A DNA stretch of 25,105 bases from RGIG8306 sp964426655 (GCA_964426655.1 CAYRQT010000029.1:1-25105); one strand, 5' to 3'; positions 9,272 to 17,861 are shown, counted from the first letter of the stretch. Translations and numbers: made by a program. Notes: generated from the sequence alone by a model not told the origin.

Positions 9272-9322
9272 AAACCTTCTCCTTTTATCAAATCATGCTG
9301 CACCCTTTTTGCCCATGACGCT

Positions 9323-11734
9323 TTATTGTTTTTCAATGTTAACCGAGAACTGAAGTTCTTCTGCGCCCCACTGAGAATTTTTCAGTCGTAATATGCCTTC
9401 TCCCGGCACGCCCATAGACTTTACATAAGTTCCCCCCATACCACCATGAAGACTGATCAGGGCAGGCCCAATGAGTGCAATGGCGCCTTCTGTCTCCAAC
9501 TGCACCGGCTCCTGAAAGTAAGACAGTACATTGCCCCACTCATCCACTGCCTGTATACGAATGGCGGCCACATCATAGCCTTTGGTCTCCGTCAGAACAA
9601 GGCTGCTGACCCGAAAGCGAGGCCGGACCTTCGTCATGGGTGCCTTCACCTGTTCACAAAGAACCTTCCCTTTTTTTACCCCCTCGAACCGATAGACCGT
9701 GGCAGTTCCTCCCCAGTCGCCGATGTAGCGATTGTACAAATCCACTGCCTGAGGCATCCTCATGCCGTAAAACAGCACCAGCTGTGCTGCGGTCCAATAG
9801 GCCCGCAACGGCAGACCCGTCAGCCCCTTTCGGGAAACCAGGTTCAGCAGTTTCTTCACCAGTCTGGCCTGCCGCCGGGTAAAGTTCTTTTCCTGGTATA
9901 TACTCTCTCCCACAAAATCATCAATGGGAATGGGCCCATGGGCCAGGGTATGAAAAGGGGATTTTCCCTTATCCACAGTCACCAAAAGACGCCCGTTTTT
10001 ATACATACGCACCTGATCCATATTGGTGTACACCCATATTTCACCCCGGTTTCCACCCGGATGCTCCCCGATATCCATGGAGGAACTCACCTCCAGCACC
10101 GGCTGTTCCTCCTGCTGACTGGCATATACTGCAGCTGCCTGCTTGGGATTGCGGAAAATATCCATCACACCATGGTAACAGATTCTGTCCCCACTGCCAA
10201 AATCTTTATGGGTGTTGTAATCTGCCATACACCATCCAAAACTGCCGGCCACTCCAGCTGCTCTTGCCACATCCTCCAGCACCCGGGCGTGGCGCATGGC
10301 ATGATCCATCCGGTGTTCTTCGTCATCAAAGGCCTTCGTGGGAAACATATGACCGTTATATTCGCTGATCAGATAGGGCTGATCCGGTGCAGGGGTCACC
10401 TTCTTTTTGGGGTCACAGCCCCGGTTTTTGCCGTTATGAACAAAGTCATTGTAGGTGTAGACATCCTCTAGTAAATGGCTTTTCTTTATAACCCGCACCC
10501 CACCTGTCGGCCTGGTAGGATCCAGACTGTGTGCAACTGCATTGGTCTTCTCATAAAAGGCATCATCATCCAGGGATTCATTGATCCGCACGCCCCAAAG
10601 AATAATGGAGGGATGATTTCTGTACTGAACCACCATATCCTCTGTATTTTGTACGGCCTGTGCCTTCCACTTTTCATCCCCTATATGCTGCCAGCCTGGC
10701 ATCTCCGTAAAGACCAGGAGACCAATTTCATCACACCGATCCAAAAAAGCCTGGGACTGGGGATAATGAGAGGTCCGTACAGCATTAAGCCCCAGCTCTT
10801 TTTTAAGAATATCTGCATCCAGCTTCTGTATGGCATCCGGCATGGCATACCCCACATAAGGGTAGCTTTGATGACGGTTGAGTCCCCGAATGGTGAGTCG
10901 CTTCCCATTTAAATAGAAGCCATCCGCCCGGAACACCCCTTCCCGGAACCCTATAACATGGCGCTGCTCATCCACAGGTTCTCCATTCACCTTTAAAACC
11001 GTCCTCACCTCATACAGGGATGGCTGCTGTGGACTCCACAGGGCGGGCCGGTGCACTGGAAAAGTCATCTGACAGGTCTTTTTTCCTTCTGCCGGATGGT
11101 ATGTGCCAAGCTCTGTTTCCTCTTTTTCTCCTTTTTTTCTCATAAACTGGGTCAGCGCCAGACCCGGTGCCATATCTGACAGCACCACTTCCGTAGCCAG
11201 ATTTCCCTGCTGCTTCTCCAGCCCCGGATCCGGTTTTAAAAAAAGGCTCTCCATATGCAGGGGGGACATCACCTCCACATAAACATCCCGATACAGCCCT
11301 CCAAATGTCATATAGTCAATGACATGCCCAAAGGGCGGCACATTCAGGCTTTCCCGGCTGTCCAGGCAAATGGAAATCACATTGTCCTTTCCATAATGCA
11401 AAAATCGGCCGATTTCCAGGGTGCAGGCCGTGTACCCACAGCTATGAGCCCCTGCCCAGGTTCCGTTAACGTAAATCTGACTTTCATGGGCCGCCCCTTC
11501 CAGTGTCAGGTAAACCGCTTTTCCCTCCCATTCTTTTTCTCCATATACATGCCTGCGATACCCGCTGACCATCTGATATGCCCCTTCATCGAAATAATGA
11601 AGGGGCACTTCCCTGCAGGTGTGGGGAAGGCGCACATCCTCCATGTCCGTTTCAGGCCAATTGGCCTTGGCCATGGCAGGCTGCCACAGGGGGCTGAATT
11701 TCCAGTCATCATTCAAATACCTTCTGTCTCTCAT
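9323..11734 (-). CDS. Glycoside hydrolase family 2 enzyme (beta-galactosidase or beta-glucuronidase type)
   Basis: This is an 803-residue cytoplasmic beta-glycosidase without signal peptide. The order is the GH2 sugar-binding jelly roll (about 1-155, with GGLYRDVYVEV), an immunoglobulin-like domain (about 160-270), a TIM barrel from about 270 with RGLNRHQSYPYVG, acid/base Glu386 in GVRINES and nucleophile Glu458 in LISEYNGH, then a C-terminal beta-rich extension from about 545. The ATG overlaps the stop of the tetR gene (ATGA), and a GAGGTGA ribosome binding site lies inside the tetR end. With the symporter and alpha-galactosidase downstream, a galactose-containing substrate is likely, but GH2 also holds glucuronidases and mannosidases, so the sugar specificity is open. 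Confidence 0.93.
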   Translation of the reverse strand: MRDRRYLNDDWKFSPLWQPAMAKANWPETDMEDVRLPHTCREVPLHYFDEGAYQMVSGYRRHVYGEKEWEGKAVYLTLEGAAHESQIYVNGTWAGAHSCGYTACTLEIGRFLHYGKDNVISICLDSRESLNVPPFGHVIDYMTFGGLYRDVYVEVMSPLHMESLFLKPDPGLEKQQGNLATEVVLSDMAPGLALTQFMRKKGEKEETELGTYHPAEGKKTCQMTFPVHRPALWSPQQPSLYEVRTVLKVNGEPVDEQRHVIGFREGVFRADGFYLNGKRLTIRGLNRHQSYPYVGYAMPDAIQKLDADILKKELGLNAVRTSHYPQSQAFLDRCDEIGLLVFTEMPGWQHIGDEKWKAQAVQNTEDMVVQYRNHPSIILWGVRINESLDDDAFYEKTNAVAHSLDPTRPTGGVRVIKKSHLLEDVYTYNDFVHNGKNRGCDPKKKVTPAPDQPYLISEYNGHMFPTKAFDDEEHRMDHAMRHARVLEDVARAAGVAGSFGWCMADYNTHKDFGSGDRICYHGVMDIFRNPKQAAAVYASQQEEQPVLEVSSSMDIGEHPGGNRGEIWVYTNMDQVRMYKNGRLLVTVDKGKSPFHTLAHGPIPIDDFVGESIYQEKNFTRRQARLVKKLLNLVSRKGLTGLPLRAYWTAAQLVLFYGMRMPQAVDLYNRYIGDWGGTATVYRFEGVKKGKVLCEQVKAPMTKVRPRFRVSSLVLTETKGYDVAAIRIQAVDEWGNVLSYFQEPVQLETEGAIALIGPALISLHGGMGGTYVKSMGVPGEGILRLKNSQWGAEELQFSVNIEKQ

Positions 11735-12306
11735 ATGTCACCTCTTTTTTCAATTGAAATGCCATTCATCAGGATATCCACTACCTCCTGCAGGGCGGCA
11801 TCATAGCGCAAATGGTTCTTTTGCAGAATATCCCTTTGAAAAAACTGCTCCAGTGCGGCTTCAAACATCAGCTGAAAAATGGATAAGTGCACCTGTCTGA
11901 TCACCCCCGCTTCCATGCCCTGCTGCAGCAATGTTAATGTGTTTTCCCACCCTGTTTCCAGTCGCTTTTCCACCTGCCGGTAAATGCGGGGATATTTTTT
12001 TTTCAGCTCATGAAGCCGGGAAAAATCCACCTTTTGATAGCCTCCCGGCATAGCCCCTAAAACCTTCCTGATTTTTTCTCCCAGTTCCAGGGTATTGTTC
12101 TGTAAAATGGCCTGCTCCTCTTCCTTAATGCCATCAAAAATATAATCCACCATACAAAGGAAAAGAGCTTCCTTGCTCTCAAATACCTGATAAATGGTCT
12201 TTTTGCTGATGCCACATTTTTCCGCCAGATCATCCATGGTAAATTTCAGGCCTTTTTCGTTAAATACCTCCATGGTAGCCTGCATCAGATTTTCTCTTAA
12301 TGTCAT
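11731..12306 (-). CDS. TetR-family transcriptional regulator of the galactoside operon
   Basis: The 191-residue protein has an N-terminal TetR helix-turn-helix (about residues 8-52, including FTMDDLAEKCGISKKTIYQVF) and a variable ligand-binding C-terminal domain of helical character. It is the first gene of the minus-strand operon with the GH2, symporter, GH36 and cyclase genes, and its stop overlaps the GH2 start by 4 nt. An AAGGGA site stands before the ATG. The promoter region upstream has a 9-bp inverted repeat that is a candidate operator, which suggests autoregulation and control of the entire operon. The inducer is unknown; a sugar ligand would be uncommon for TetR proteins. Confidence 0.92.
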   Translation of the reverse strand: MTLRENLMQATMEVFNEKGLKFTMDDLAEKCGISKKTIYQVFESKEALFLCMVDYIFDGIKEEEQAILQNNTLELGEKIRKVLGAMPGGYQKVDFSRLHELKKKYPRIYRQVEKRLETGWENTLTLLQQGMEAGVIRQVHLSIFQLMFEAALEQFFQRDILQKNHLRYDAALQEVVDILMNGISIEKRGDI

Positions 12307-12329
12307 TTTTTTCCCTTCTGTCCGCCCGC

Positions 12330-12361
12330 ATGGAAACTTTTTTTAACATTCTAGTTTCCAT
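12330..12361. promoter_or_regulatory. Inverted repeat, candidate TetR operator
   Basis: ATGGAAACT (12330-12338) and AGTTTCCAT (12353-12361) are perfect 9-bp arms around a 14-nt spacer. The repeat sits immediately downstream of the -10 box, where a bound repressor would block transcription. The assignment to this TetR protein is inference from position. Confidence 0.6.
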
Positions 12362-12362
12362 C

Positions 12363-12392
12363 ATTGTATCACGGAAAACCATCCCCCCGCAA
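12363..12392 (-). promoter_or_regulatory. Promoter of the tetR-GH2-GPH-GH36-cyclase operon
   Basis: On the minus strand TTGCGG (12392-12387), an 18-nt spacer, then TACAAT (12368-12363). The -10 box is good and the -35 box moderate. It lies about 57 nt upstream of the tetR start and after the terminator of the preceding gene. Confidence 0.6.
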
Positions 12393-12441
12393 GAAAGGAA
12401 AGTGCCAAAAGATAAGCGGATCTTTTGTGCAGAATGAACGC

Positions 12442-12470
12442 AAAAAAAGGACGGGGAAAATGCCCCGTCC
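12442..12470 (-). terminator. Rho-independent terminator of the hyu operon
   Basis: The 8-bp stem GGACGGGG/CCCCGTCC (12470-12463 with 12456-12449) is followed on the minus strand by seven T (12448-12442). It lies 8 nt past the aminotransferase stop. Confidence 0.9.
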
Positions 12471-12478
12471 AAACACGC

Positions 12479-13705
12479 TTATTTATTTTTTTCTGCAGCC
12501 TCTGTGATGGCCGCCCGCAGGATATCCACTGCCTGGTCACAGTCCTCCTTCTGAATAATCAGGGGCGGAATCATGCGGATGATATGTCCGCCGATGGCAG
12601 TAATCAGCAGCTGCCTTTTCACACAGCTGTGCTTCACTTCAACAGCATCGATCCCATCTTCAAACTCCACGCCTACCAGAAGCCCCTTGCCCCGCACCTC
12701 CTTCACATGGGGTAAGGTTTCCAGCTTTTCCATAAAATATTTTCCCATTTTTTCTGCCTGCCCTGCCAGATTTCTGCTTAGCAATTCCTCCACTTCTGCC
12801 AATGCGGCAGCACAGCAGACAGGGTTCCCTCCAAAAGTAGTGCCGTGAGAACCAGGTGTAAAGGCGCTGGATACCTCAGCAGAAGCACAGATGGCCCCTA
12901 TGGGCATTCCTCCTCCCAGTGCCTTTGCCATGGACACAATGTCCGGTTTCACGTCATATTGCATATAGGCCATTACACTGCCCGTCCTGCACCAGCCGGT
13001 CTGTACCTCATCCAGAAGCAACAGCATATCTTTCTCCCTGCAAAATTCCTGCAATCCCTGCAGGAAGGCTTTTGAGGCAGGCACCACGCCCCCTTCTCCC
13101 TGCACAGGTTCCACCATAATGGCAATGGTGTCTTCGGTACAGGCCGCCTTAAAGGCCTCCAGATCATTATAAGGTGCATAAGAAAACCCTTCTGTCATCG
13201 GCCCAAACCCAATCTGACAGCCATTATCCGGCTGACCTGTGGCAGACATGGCCCCGAAGGTTCTCCCATGAAAGCCTTTTCTGGCTGTTACGATATGGTA
13301 TTTGCGGGGTCCGTATTTTTCCACCCCGTATTTTCTGGCCATTTTGATCATGGCCTCGTTAGCCTCTGTCCCTGAGTTCTGAAAAAAGATTTTATCCATT
13401 TTCAACGTTGTGCATATTTTTTCCGCCAGCAGCGCCTGGGGAATCGTATAAGGATAATTGAAGGTATGCATGATATCCTGCACCTGGTCAATGACTGCCG
13501 CCACCACCTTCTCATTGCAATTTCCTGCAGAGTTTACTGCTATGCCTGCATAAAAATCCAGGTAAGCTGTTCCCTTCTCATCATAAAGATATTGTTCTCT
13601 GGCAGTTTCTGCCAGAAAATCAAACCGTTCATAAGTTTCGATCATATATTTCTGTACTTTGTCCACAATATCCTGTTTTGTCAGACCTATATCCTTTAAT
13701 TTCAT
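12479..13705 (-). CDS. Class III PLP aminotransferase, acetylornithine/ornithine aminotransferase-like
   Basis: The 408-residue protein is a class III (fold type I) transaminase close to ArgD. Seen are NSGTEANEAMIKMAR (about 110-124), the GFHGRTFGAMSATG segment, PVQGEGGV (about 200), Asp232 in LDEVQTG that contacts the pyridine ring, and the PLP-binding Lys261 in SMAKALGGGMPIGA. The start follows AGGAGAGG and lies 13 nt after hyuA, so it is the last gene of the hyu operon, with a terminator right after it. No other arginine genes are nearby, so a role in the catabolic pathway of the hyu genes is more likely than arginine synthesis. The amino donor could be ornithine, 4-aminobutyrate or a beta-amino acid; I cannot tell which. 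Confidence 0.9.
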   Translation of the reverse strand: MKLKDIGLTKQDIVDKVQKYMIETYERFDFLAETAREQYLYDEKGTAYLDFYAGIAVNSAGNCNEKVVAAVIDQVQDIMHTFNYPYTIPQALLAEKICTTLKMDKIFFQNSGTEANEAMIKMARKYGVEKYGPRKYHIVTARKGFHGRTFGAMSATGQPDNGCQIGFGPMTEGFSYAPYNDLEAFKAACTEDTIAIMVEPVQGEGGVVPASKAFLQGLQEFCREKDMLLLLDEVQTGWCRTGSVMAYMQYDVKPDIVSMAKALGGGMPIGAICASAEVSSAFTPGSHGTTFGGNPVCCAAALAEVEELLSRNLAGQAEKMGKYFMEKLETLPHVKEVRGKGLLVGVEFEDGIDAVEVKHSCVKRQLLITAIGGHIIRMIPPLIIQKEDCDQAVDILRAAITEAAEKNK

Positions 13706-13718
13706 TTTCCCTCTCCTG

Positions 13719-15848
13719 TTATTTCTTTCTGACGTTATGAAGGACTTCTTTTTCTATGCAATAGTTATTGTGTCTGGTGACCTTTGCACAGTACCCAGGC
13801 AAAATGACAATTGTGGTGGTGGGTTCTTCCAGTATGGCTGGTCCATGGACCACATCTCCGTAATTTAAAGCTCTTCCTTCAAACACCGGCGTTACTTTAA
13901 TGTCCTCAAATTCTTTAAAGTACACCTTTCTGCTGCCGCTGTTTTTGGCTGGTTCATAGGCCAGATCCCCTTTATTATAATGCTGTTCCGGGATGACCAC
14001 TTCCCGCTCATGCTTTCCAATTGCTTTTATACGCCAGTAAACACATTCTAGATAAGTATTATCTTTTATGGAGAAGGTTCTCTCATGCTCATTGTTGAAT
14101 GCTTCCTCCATCAGTGGAATGCTGTCGGGGGTGATTTCAAAATTCTCATTCAGAAAATCTGTGATATTGACAGCCAGCTCATATACCTGGAAGGGGTAAT
14201 GGGCTTCCATATACACTTCTATCTTCTGATTTTCTTTTCGAATATTATTTCGGGCAAAGAACGTTTCTGCCTTTTTCTTCAGGTCCTGAATCAGGGCATT
14301 GGTTTCTGCAAACTGAAAATGATGGGTGGAGGTGTACAGACTGCCATTGTATTCAGAGACAATATCAGAGAAAATCCCTCCCACTGCACTCAGTCCCCCT
14401 GCCGTTCTGGGAATCAGAAGTTTATCCATTTCCAATCCCTCTGCCAGAGCGATGGCATGCAGCCCGCAGGCGCCTCCGCCAGCCACCATGGCATACGCTC
14501 TGGGGTCAATGCCCTGCCAGATGGTGATGTCCTTAATGGCTGTGATCATATTTACATTTACTGTGGCCCAGATGGCATAGGCCGCCTCCATCACACTGAC
14601 CCCCAGAGGCTCTGCCACATGCTTGCGAATGGCCTCTTTGGCCAGTTCCGGATACAGCTTCATTCTGCCGTCATTAAAGAAGTCCGGATTCAGGTAGCCC
14701 AGCACGCAGTTGGCATCTGTAACGGTGGGCAAAGTGCCGCCCCTGTTATAACAGGCCGGGCCAGGAACGGAGCCGGCACTGCGAGGGCCCACACGCACCA
14801 TTCCCCCATTGTCCACCCAGGCAATGCTGCCGCCGCCTGCACCGATACTGTGGACGTTGACTCTGGAAATGCCTGGAATTTCATCTCCGATGATCGCCTC
14901 CTTGGAAACGGAAATATTGCCGTTAATGACGCAGCTCACATCAAAGGTGGTGCCCCCCATGTCCAGAACCACTACATTTTCTTCTTCCAGATCCTTCAGA
15001 GCATATTTTCTGCCGGATACCGGGGCCATAGAGGGGCCGGAATCCACGGAATACAGGGGCCGTTCTACAATTTCCGTGGTGCTCATAACCCCACCGGAAG
15101 AATTCAGCATGCCCACCTTTCCGATAAATCCCTCCTCATTGAGACGATTGTTCAGATTGTTGGCATATGTGGAGATCAGTCTTCTAAGGGAAGCATCCAT
15201 GGCCGCAGAAATCCACCGCCGGTATTCCCGACTGCTGGGGTTGACTTCTGCACTTAATACCACCGTTACCTCCGGCCATTCTTCTTTTATGATTTCTGCC
15301 GCTTTTTTTTCATGACTGGCATTCATGGTAGACCACAGGAAACAGACGGCAATGGCCTCCACATGATACGCCTTTAACTGCCGAGTCTGCAACCGCACCT
15401 CCTCCTCATTCAGGGGGATTTCCACGCCCCCTTCGGCATTGATCCGTTCCTCCACGGAAAGGGTCAGATAACGGGGCACAAAGGGCTCCGGATAATCCAG
15501 AAACATATCAAAGGGATTCTTATTTGGCCCTTCCCGAAATAAAAACACATCCCGAAAGCCCTTTGTACAGAGGATGCCTACCTTCCCGCACTTTTTTTCC
15601 ACAATGGCGTTGGTGGATATGGTGGAACCATGGGTAAAAAGCCCCCCATTGACCACACTGATATCTTTTAAAAATGCATGAAAATCCTGCTCATAATATT
15701 CAGAAGCCACTTTTAAAGCCCCCAGAATGCCTTCCGTCCAGTCATGGGGCGTGGTAGGAGATTTGAAAACATTGACTTCCCCTTTCTCATCCATCACCGC
15801 CGCATCTGTAAAGGTCCCGCCCACATCTACACAAGCATATTTCGACAT
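13719..15848 (-). CDS. hyuA: Hydantoinase/oxoprolinase family subunit A (HyuA-like)
   Basis: This is a 709-residue ATP-dependent amidohydrolase subunit of the hydantoinase A / 5-oxoprolinase / acetone carboxylase beta family. The N-terminal actin-like fold shows CVDVGGTFTDAA (about residues 6-17) and HGSTISTNAIVEKK (about 74-87); the second half has NSSGGVMS, VVLDMGGTTFDVSCV and GAGGGSIAWVD, all phosphate-binding signatures. It follows hyuB by 37 nt with a GGAGGG ribosome binding site and leads to the aminotransferase gene 13 nt on. The substrate may be a hydantoin, N-methylhydantoin or oxoproline; the family cannot be resolved further by eye. If the hyuB frameshift is real, this subunit may lack a full partner. 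Confidence 0.93.
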   Translation of the reverse strand: MSKYACVDVGGTFTDAAVMDEKGEVNVFKSPTTPHDWTEGILGALKVASEYYEQDFHAFLKDISVVNGGLFTHGSTISTNAIVEKKCGKVGILCTKGFRDVFLFREGPNKNPFDMFLDYPEPFVPRYLTLSVEERINAEGGVEIPLNEEEVRLQTRQLKAYHVEAIAVCFLWSTMNASHEKKAAEIIKEEWPEVTVVLSAEVNPSSREYRRWISAAMDASLRRLISTYANNLNNRLNEEGFIGKVGMLNSSGGVMSTTEIVERPLYSVDSGPSMAPVSGRKYALKDLEEENVVVLDMGGTTFDVSCVINGNISVSKEAIIGDEIPGISRVNVHSIGAGGGSIAWVDNGGMVRVGPRSAGSVPGPACYNRGGTLPTVTDANCVLGYLNPDFFNDGRMKLYPELAKEAIRKHVAEPLGVSVMEAAYAIWATVNVNMITAIKDITIWQGIDPRAYAMVAGGGACGLHAIALAEGLEMDKLLIPRTAGGLSAVGGIFSDIVSEYNGSLYTSTHHFQFAETNALIQDLKKKAETFFARNNIRKENQKIEVYMEAHYPFQVYELAVNITDFLNENFEITPDSIPLMEEAFNNEHERTFSIKDNTYLECVYWRIKAIGKHEREVVIPEQHYNKGDLAYEPAKNSGSRKVYFKEFEDIKVTPVFEGRALNYGDVVHGPAILEEPTTTIVILPGYCAKVTRHNNYCIEKEVLHNVRKK

Positions 15849-15885
15849 ATCATTGCCCTCCGTTCTTTCCTGTTCTCCGCCTTCT

Positions 15886-16290
15886 TTATCCTCTTGCCTT
15901 TCTCATGGCTTCCCGGCATTTTCTGGTCGCTTCTTCGTTCGGCACAAAAATTTCTTTGGAATCATCCACAATAACCCCATAGATTTTTTCTGCAAATGCC
16001 TTGGTAATCCAGCCTTCCCGCACTCTGTGGCAGACCAGTCTGGCATCCCTGTCCAAAGGATCCCCATACCCGCCGCCACTGGAACATTCTGAAACAATGG
16101 CTTCTCCCACTGCAATAGAGGGTTCTGCAAAGGCAGGCAGCTCCACTCTTGAAACTTCTCCCTTTGCCCTGACATATTTCCAGGCTGCCGATGGGTGTCC
16201 CTCTTTTCCACCACAGGCTCCCTTGGGAGGGTTGTCTATGCCGTCACAGGAATAGGCACACACCACCGGTGTATTTCTGGCTGTCATCAC
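15886..16290 (-). pseudogene. hyuB: hyuB, C-terminal part (second reading frame after a frameshift)
   Basis: The 134-residue frame carries the end of a hydantoinase B subunit: ARNTPVVCAYSCDGIDNPPKGACGG and SECSSGGGYGDPLDRD are typical of the C-terminal quarter. The apparent GTG/ATG start is not preceded by a proper ribosome binding site, and the family similarity continues upstream of it in this frame to about 16307, where it meets the frame of the N-terminal part. One extra C in the five-C tract at 16302-16306 would join both parts into one protein of about 596 residues, the usual HyuB length. This is therefore the tail of a broken gene, a sequencing error, or a phase-variable site. Confidence 0.85.
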
Positions 16291-16295
16291 AAATT

Positions 16296-17669
16296 TCAGG
16301 AGGGGGCCGAATCATATTCCCCTGCCCCAACGGAATCCGGCAGAATTTCCTCCTCCAGGATTTGGAAAGGATATTGCTGCTCCAGCACTTCTGTGGAATT
16401 CCAGTTCATGGCCCCGCCTGTAACCGGATACTGATAGGTAAGCCATCCATCATGCCCATTCACCGCCGGTCCTCCCGTCATTCCACAGAAAATCTGGTTC
16501 ACATAGGGCTCATTGTCTTTTCTCCAGTCTGTGCCAGAAACCACGGCCACTGCCGGGCACTGGGTGGCCCCCCCTTCTGCCATACCTCTTTCCCGGGTAA
16601 TCTGATTCATCAGGGCCTGTACACCGGACACCACCCGATCAGCCAGGTTCGTGGTGGCCATGGAGGAAGAGAATGGCCGCTTTGCCTTTCCAACGACACA
16701 TCCTTCCCGCATTTTCACCCGAATCCGGCTCATGGCCCCATCGTTACAGGGAATGTCACAAGGCATCCGGTTCAGTACCCCCGTCACCACGCTGGCCAGT
16801 GTGGTGGCCTCACACATGTTCAGCCCACAGGGCAGGGAGTCTTCATTTTCCGTCATATCAAAATCAATAATCCCTTCCTCCGGCTTTGTGTCACAAATGA
16901 TATGAATATTGATTTCATGAACCACGCCCTCGATTTTGTCGGCTTTAATATCGTAGGTAAAATGCCCTTTGGGCAGCTGTCTGATTTCTTCCATCATTCG
17001 TTTTGCACCGTAATCCTGGTAGGCTTCGCAGAAATCCTTCACCAGATCATTGCCATACTCCTCACAAAGAGCTATCAGTCTCTTTTCTCCCACGCGTGAT
17101 GAACCTACACAGGCCAGATAGTCTCCATACCACATATCCGGCACCCGATTACGCATCATGGCAATTTTAATGATATCCGCCACATCCTTATAGTCTTTCT
17201 GGATTTTTACGCATGGCCAGTCAATGGCCCCTTCCTCAAACATATCTTTTGCCGTGGGTGCATAAGTACTGGGAATGGTATTGCCAATATCCGCCTGGTG
17301 CCCTTTGGTAACTGCAAAAAACATCAGCTCTCCATCATGGAACACCGGTGCGATAAAGGTGTAGTCTGCATGATGGGTATTGCCGTGATAAGGCGAATTA
17401 TTTAAGAACAGATCTCCCGGCTGAATCCCTTCCGGATGATCAAAACAGGGTTCCACTGTCAGTCCCATGTTGGCGCAATGGACAGGAATACTTTCTGCCA
17501 GCGCAATGACCTTTCCGTTTCTGTCACAAATGGCCGTTGACAGATCATGGCATACGCTCATCAGCTGGGATCTGGCTGTTCTCATCAGGGTGTTCGTCAT
17601 TTCCAGTCCGATGCTGTACAGCCGGCTTGACAGTACGGACATCAGATAAGGCTCCACTTTTTTGCTCAT
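16296..17669 (-). pseudogene. hyuB: hyuB, N-terminal three quarters, ended early by a frameshift
   Basis: This part encodes 457 residues of the hydantoinase/oxoprolinase B subunit, which with HyuA forms an ATP-dependent ring-opening enzyme or related carboxylase. Family segments are LSTAICDRNGKVIAL, GDLFLNNSPYHGNTHHADYT with the metal-binding His residues, FFAVTKGHQADIGN, and near the end ILPDSVGAGEYDSAPS, where the protein should run on. The frame stops at 16296, directly after the C5 tract, while the rest of the family sequence is in the -1 frame. The ATG follows a strong AAGGAGG. The upstream leader of about 110 nt has a hairpin and a 22-bp tandem repeat. A truncated product would lack the final glycine-rich domain and probably be inactive. 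Confidence 0.88.
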
Positions 17670-17679
17670 TTTTATCCTC

Positions 17680-17723
17680 CTTATACTTTAGACATTTCCG
17701 TCTTATGCTTTAGATATTTCCAT
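17680..17723 (-). repeat. 22-bp imperfect tandem repeat in the hyuB leader
   Basis: The 20-nt cores at 17680-17699 and 17702-17721 (plus strand CTTATACTTTAGACATTTCC and CTTATGCTTTAGATATTTCC) agree at 18 of 20 positions, with a period of 22 nt. On the transcript the copy nearest the gene ends in the AAGGAGG ribosome binding site, while the other has AAGACGG there. Confidence 0.8.
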
Positions 17724-17725
17724 AG

Positions 17726-17763
17726 AAAAAGGCAAAGTTGCCTTTTATGGCCCCTTTGCCTTT
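17726..17763 (-). promoter_or_regulatory. Hairpin in the hyuB leader, possible attenuator
   Basis: On the minus strand AAAGGCAAAG (17763-17754) pairs perfectly with CTTTGCCTTT (17737-17728), and the transcript continues with T residues to make a run of five. A second AAAGGCAA copy inside the loop can pair with the same right arm, so two exclusive hairpins are possible. It sits between the promoter and hyuB. Confidence 0.5.
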
Positions 17764-17785
17764 AGTTTTCATCTATGTTGAACAC

Positions 17786-17814
17786 AATATACCACTCTGT
17801 CATCTTCTCGTCAA
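17786..17814 (-). promoter_or_regulatory. Promoter of the hyuB-hyuA-aminotransferase operon
   Basis: On the minus strand TTGACG (17814-17809), a 17-nt spacer, then TATATT (17791-17786). It would give a leader of about 110 nt before hyuB. Confidence 0.75.
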
Positions 17815-17831
17815 TTGTTTTCTTTATTTTC

Positions 17832-17848
17832 GTTCATTAATAATGAAC
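17832..17848. promoter_or_regulatory. Perfect palindrome upstream of the hyu promoter, candidate IclR site
   Basis: GTTCATTA and TAATGAAC flank one A, a perfect 8-bp inverted repeat. It ends 18 bp upstream of the -35 box and lies in the gap between the iclR and hyu genes. That the adjacent IclR protein binds it is inference. Confidence 0.6.
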
Positions 17849-17861
17849 AACTGTGCTTTGC

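Noticed and set aside
9446..10471. A 341-codon plus-strand frame opposite the GH2 gene
   Set aside because: It is antisense to clear GH2 catalytic motifs, with no promoter, no family resemblance and no good start site.
14085..15257. A 390-codon open frame on the plus strand opposite hyuA
   Set aside because: It is fully antisense to a well-supported gene, has no ribosome binding site or recognisable domain, and its His/Gly-rich product is typical of the complement of a coding strand.
16296..16310. Programmed -1 ribosomal frameshift in hyuB
   Set aside because: The tract GCC CCC TCC TGA does not allow both tRNAs to re-pair in the -1 frame, and no downstream pseudoknot is evident. A homopolymer mutation or sequencing error is simpler.
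17680..17723. CRISPR-like repeat array
   Set aside because: There are only two adjacent imperfect 22-bp copies with no spacers and no cas genes.
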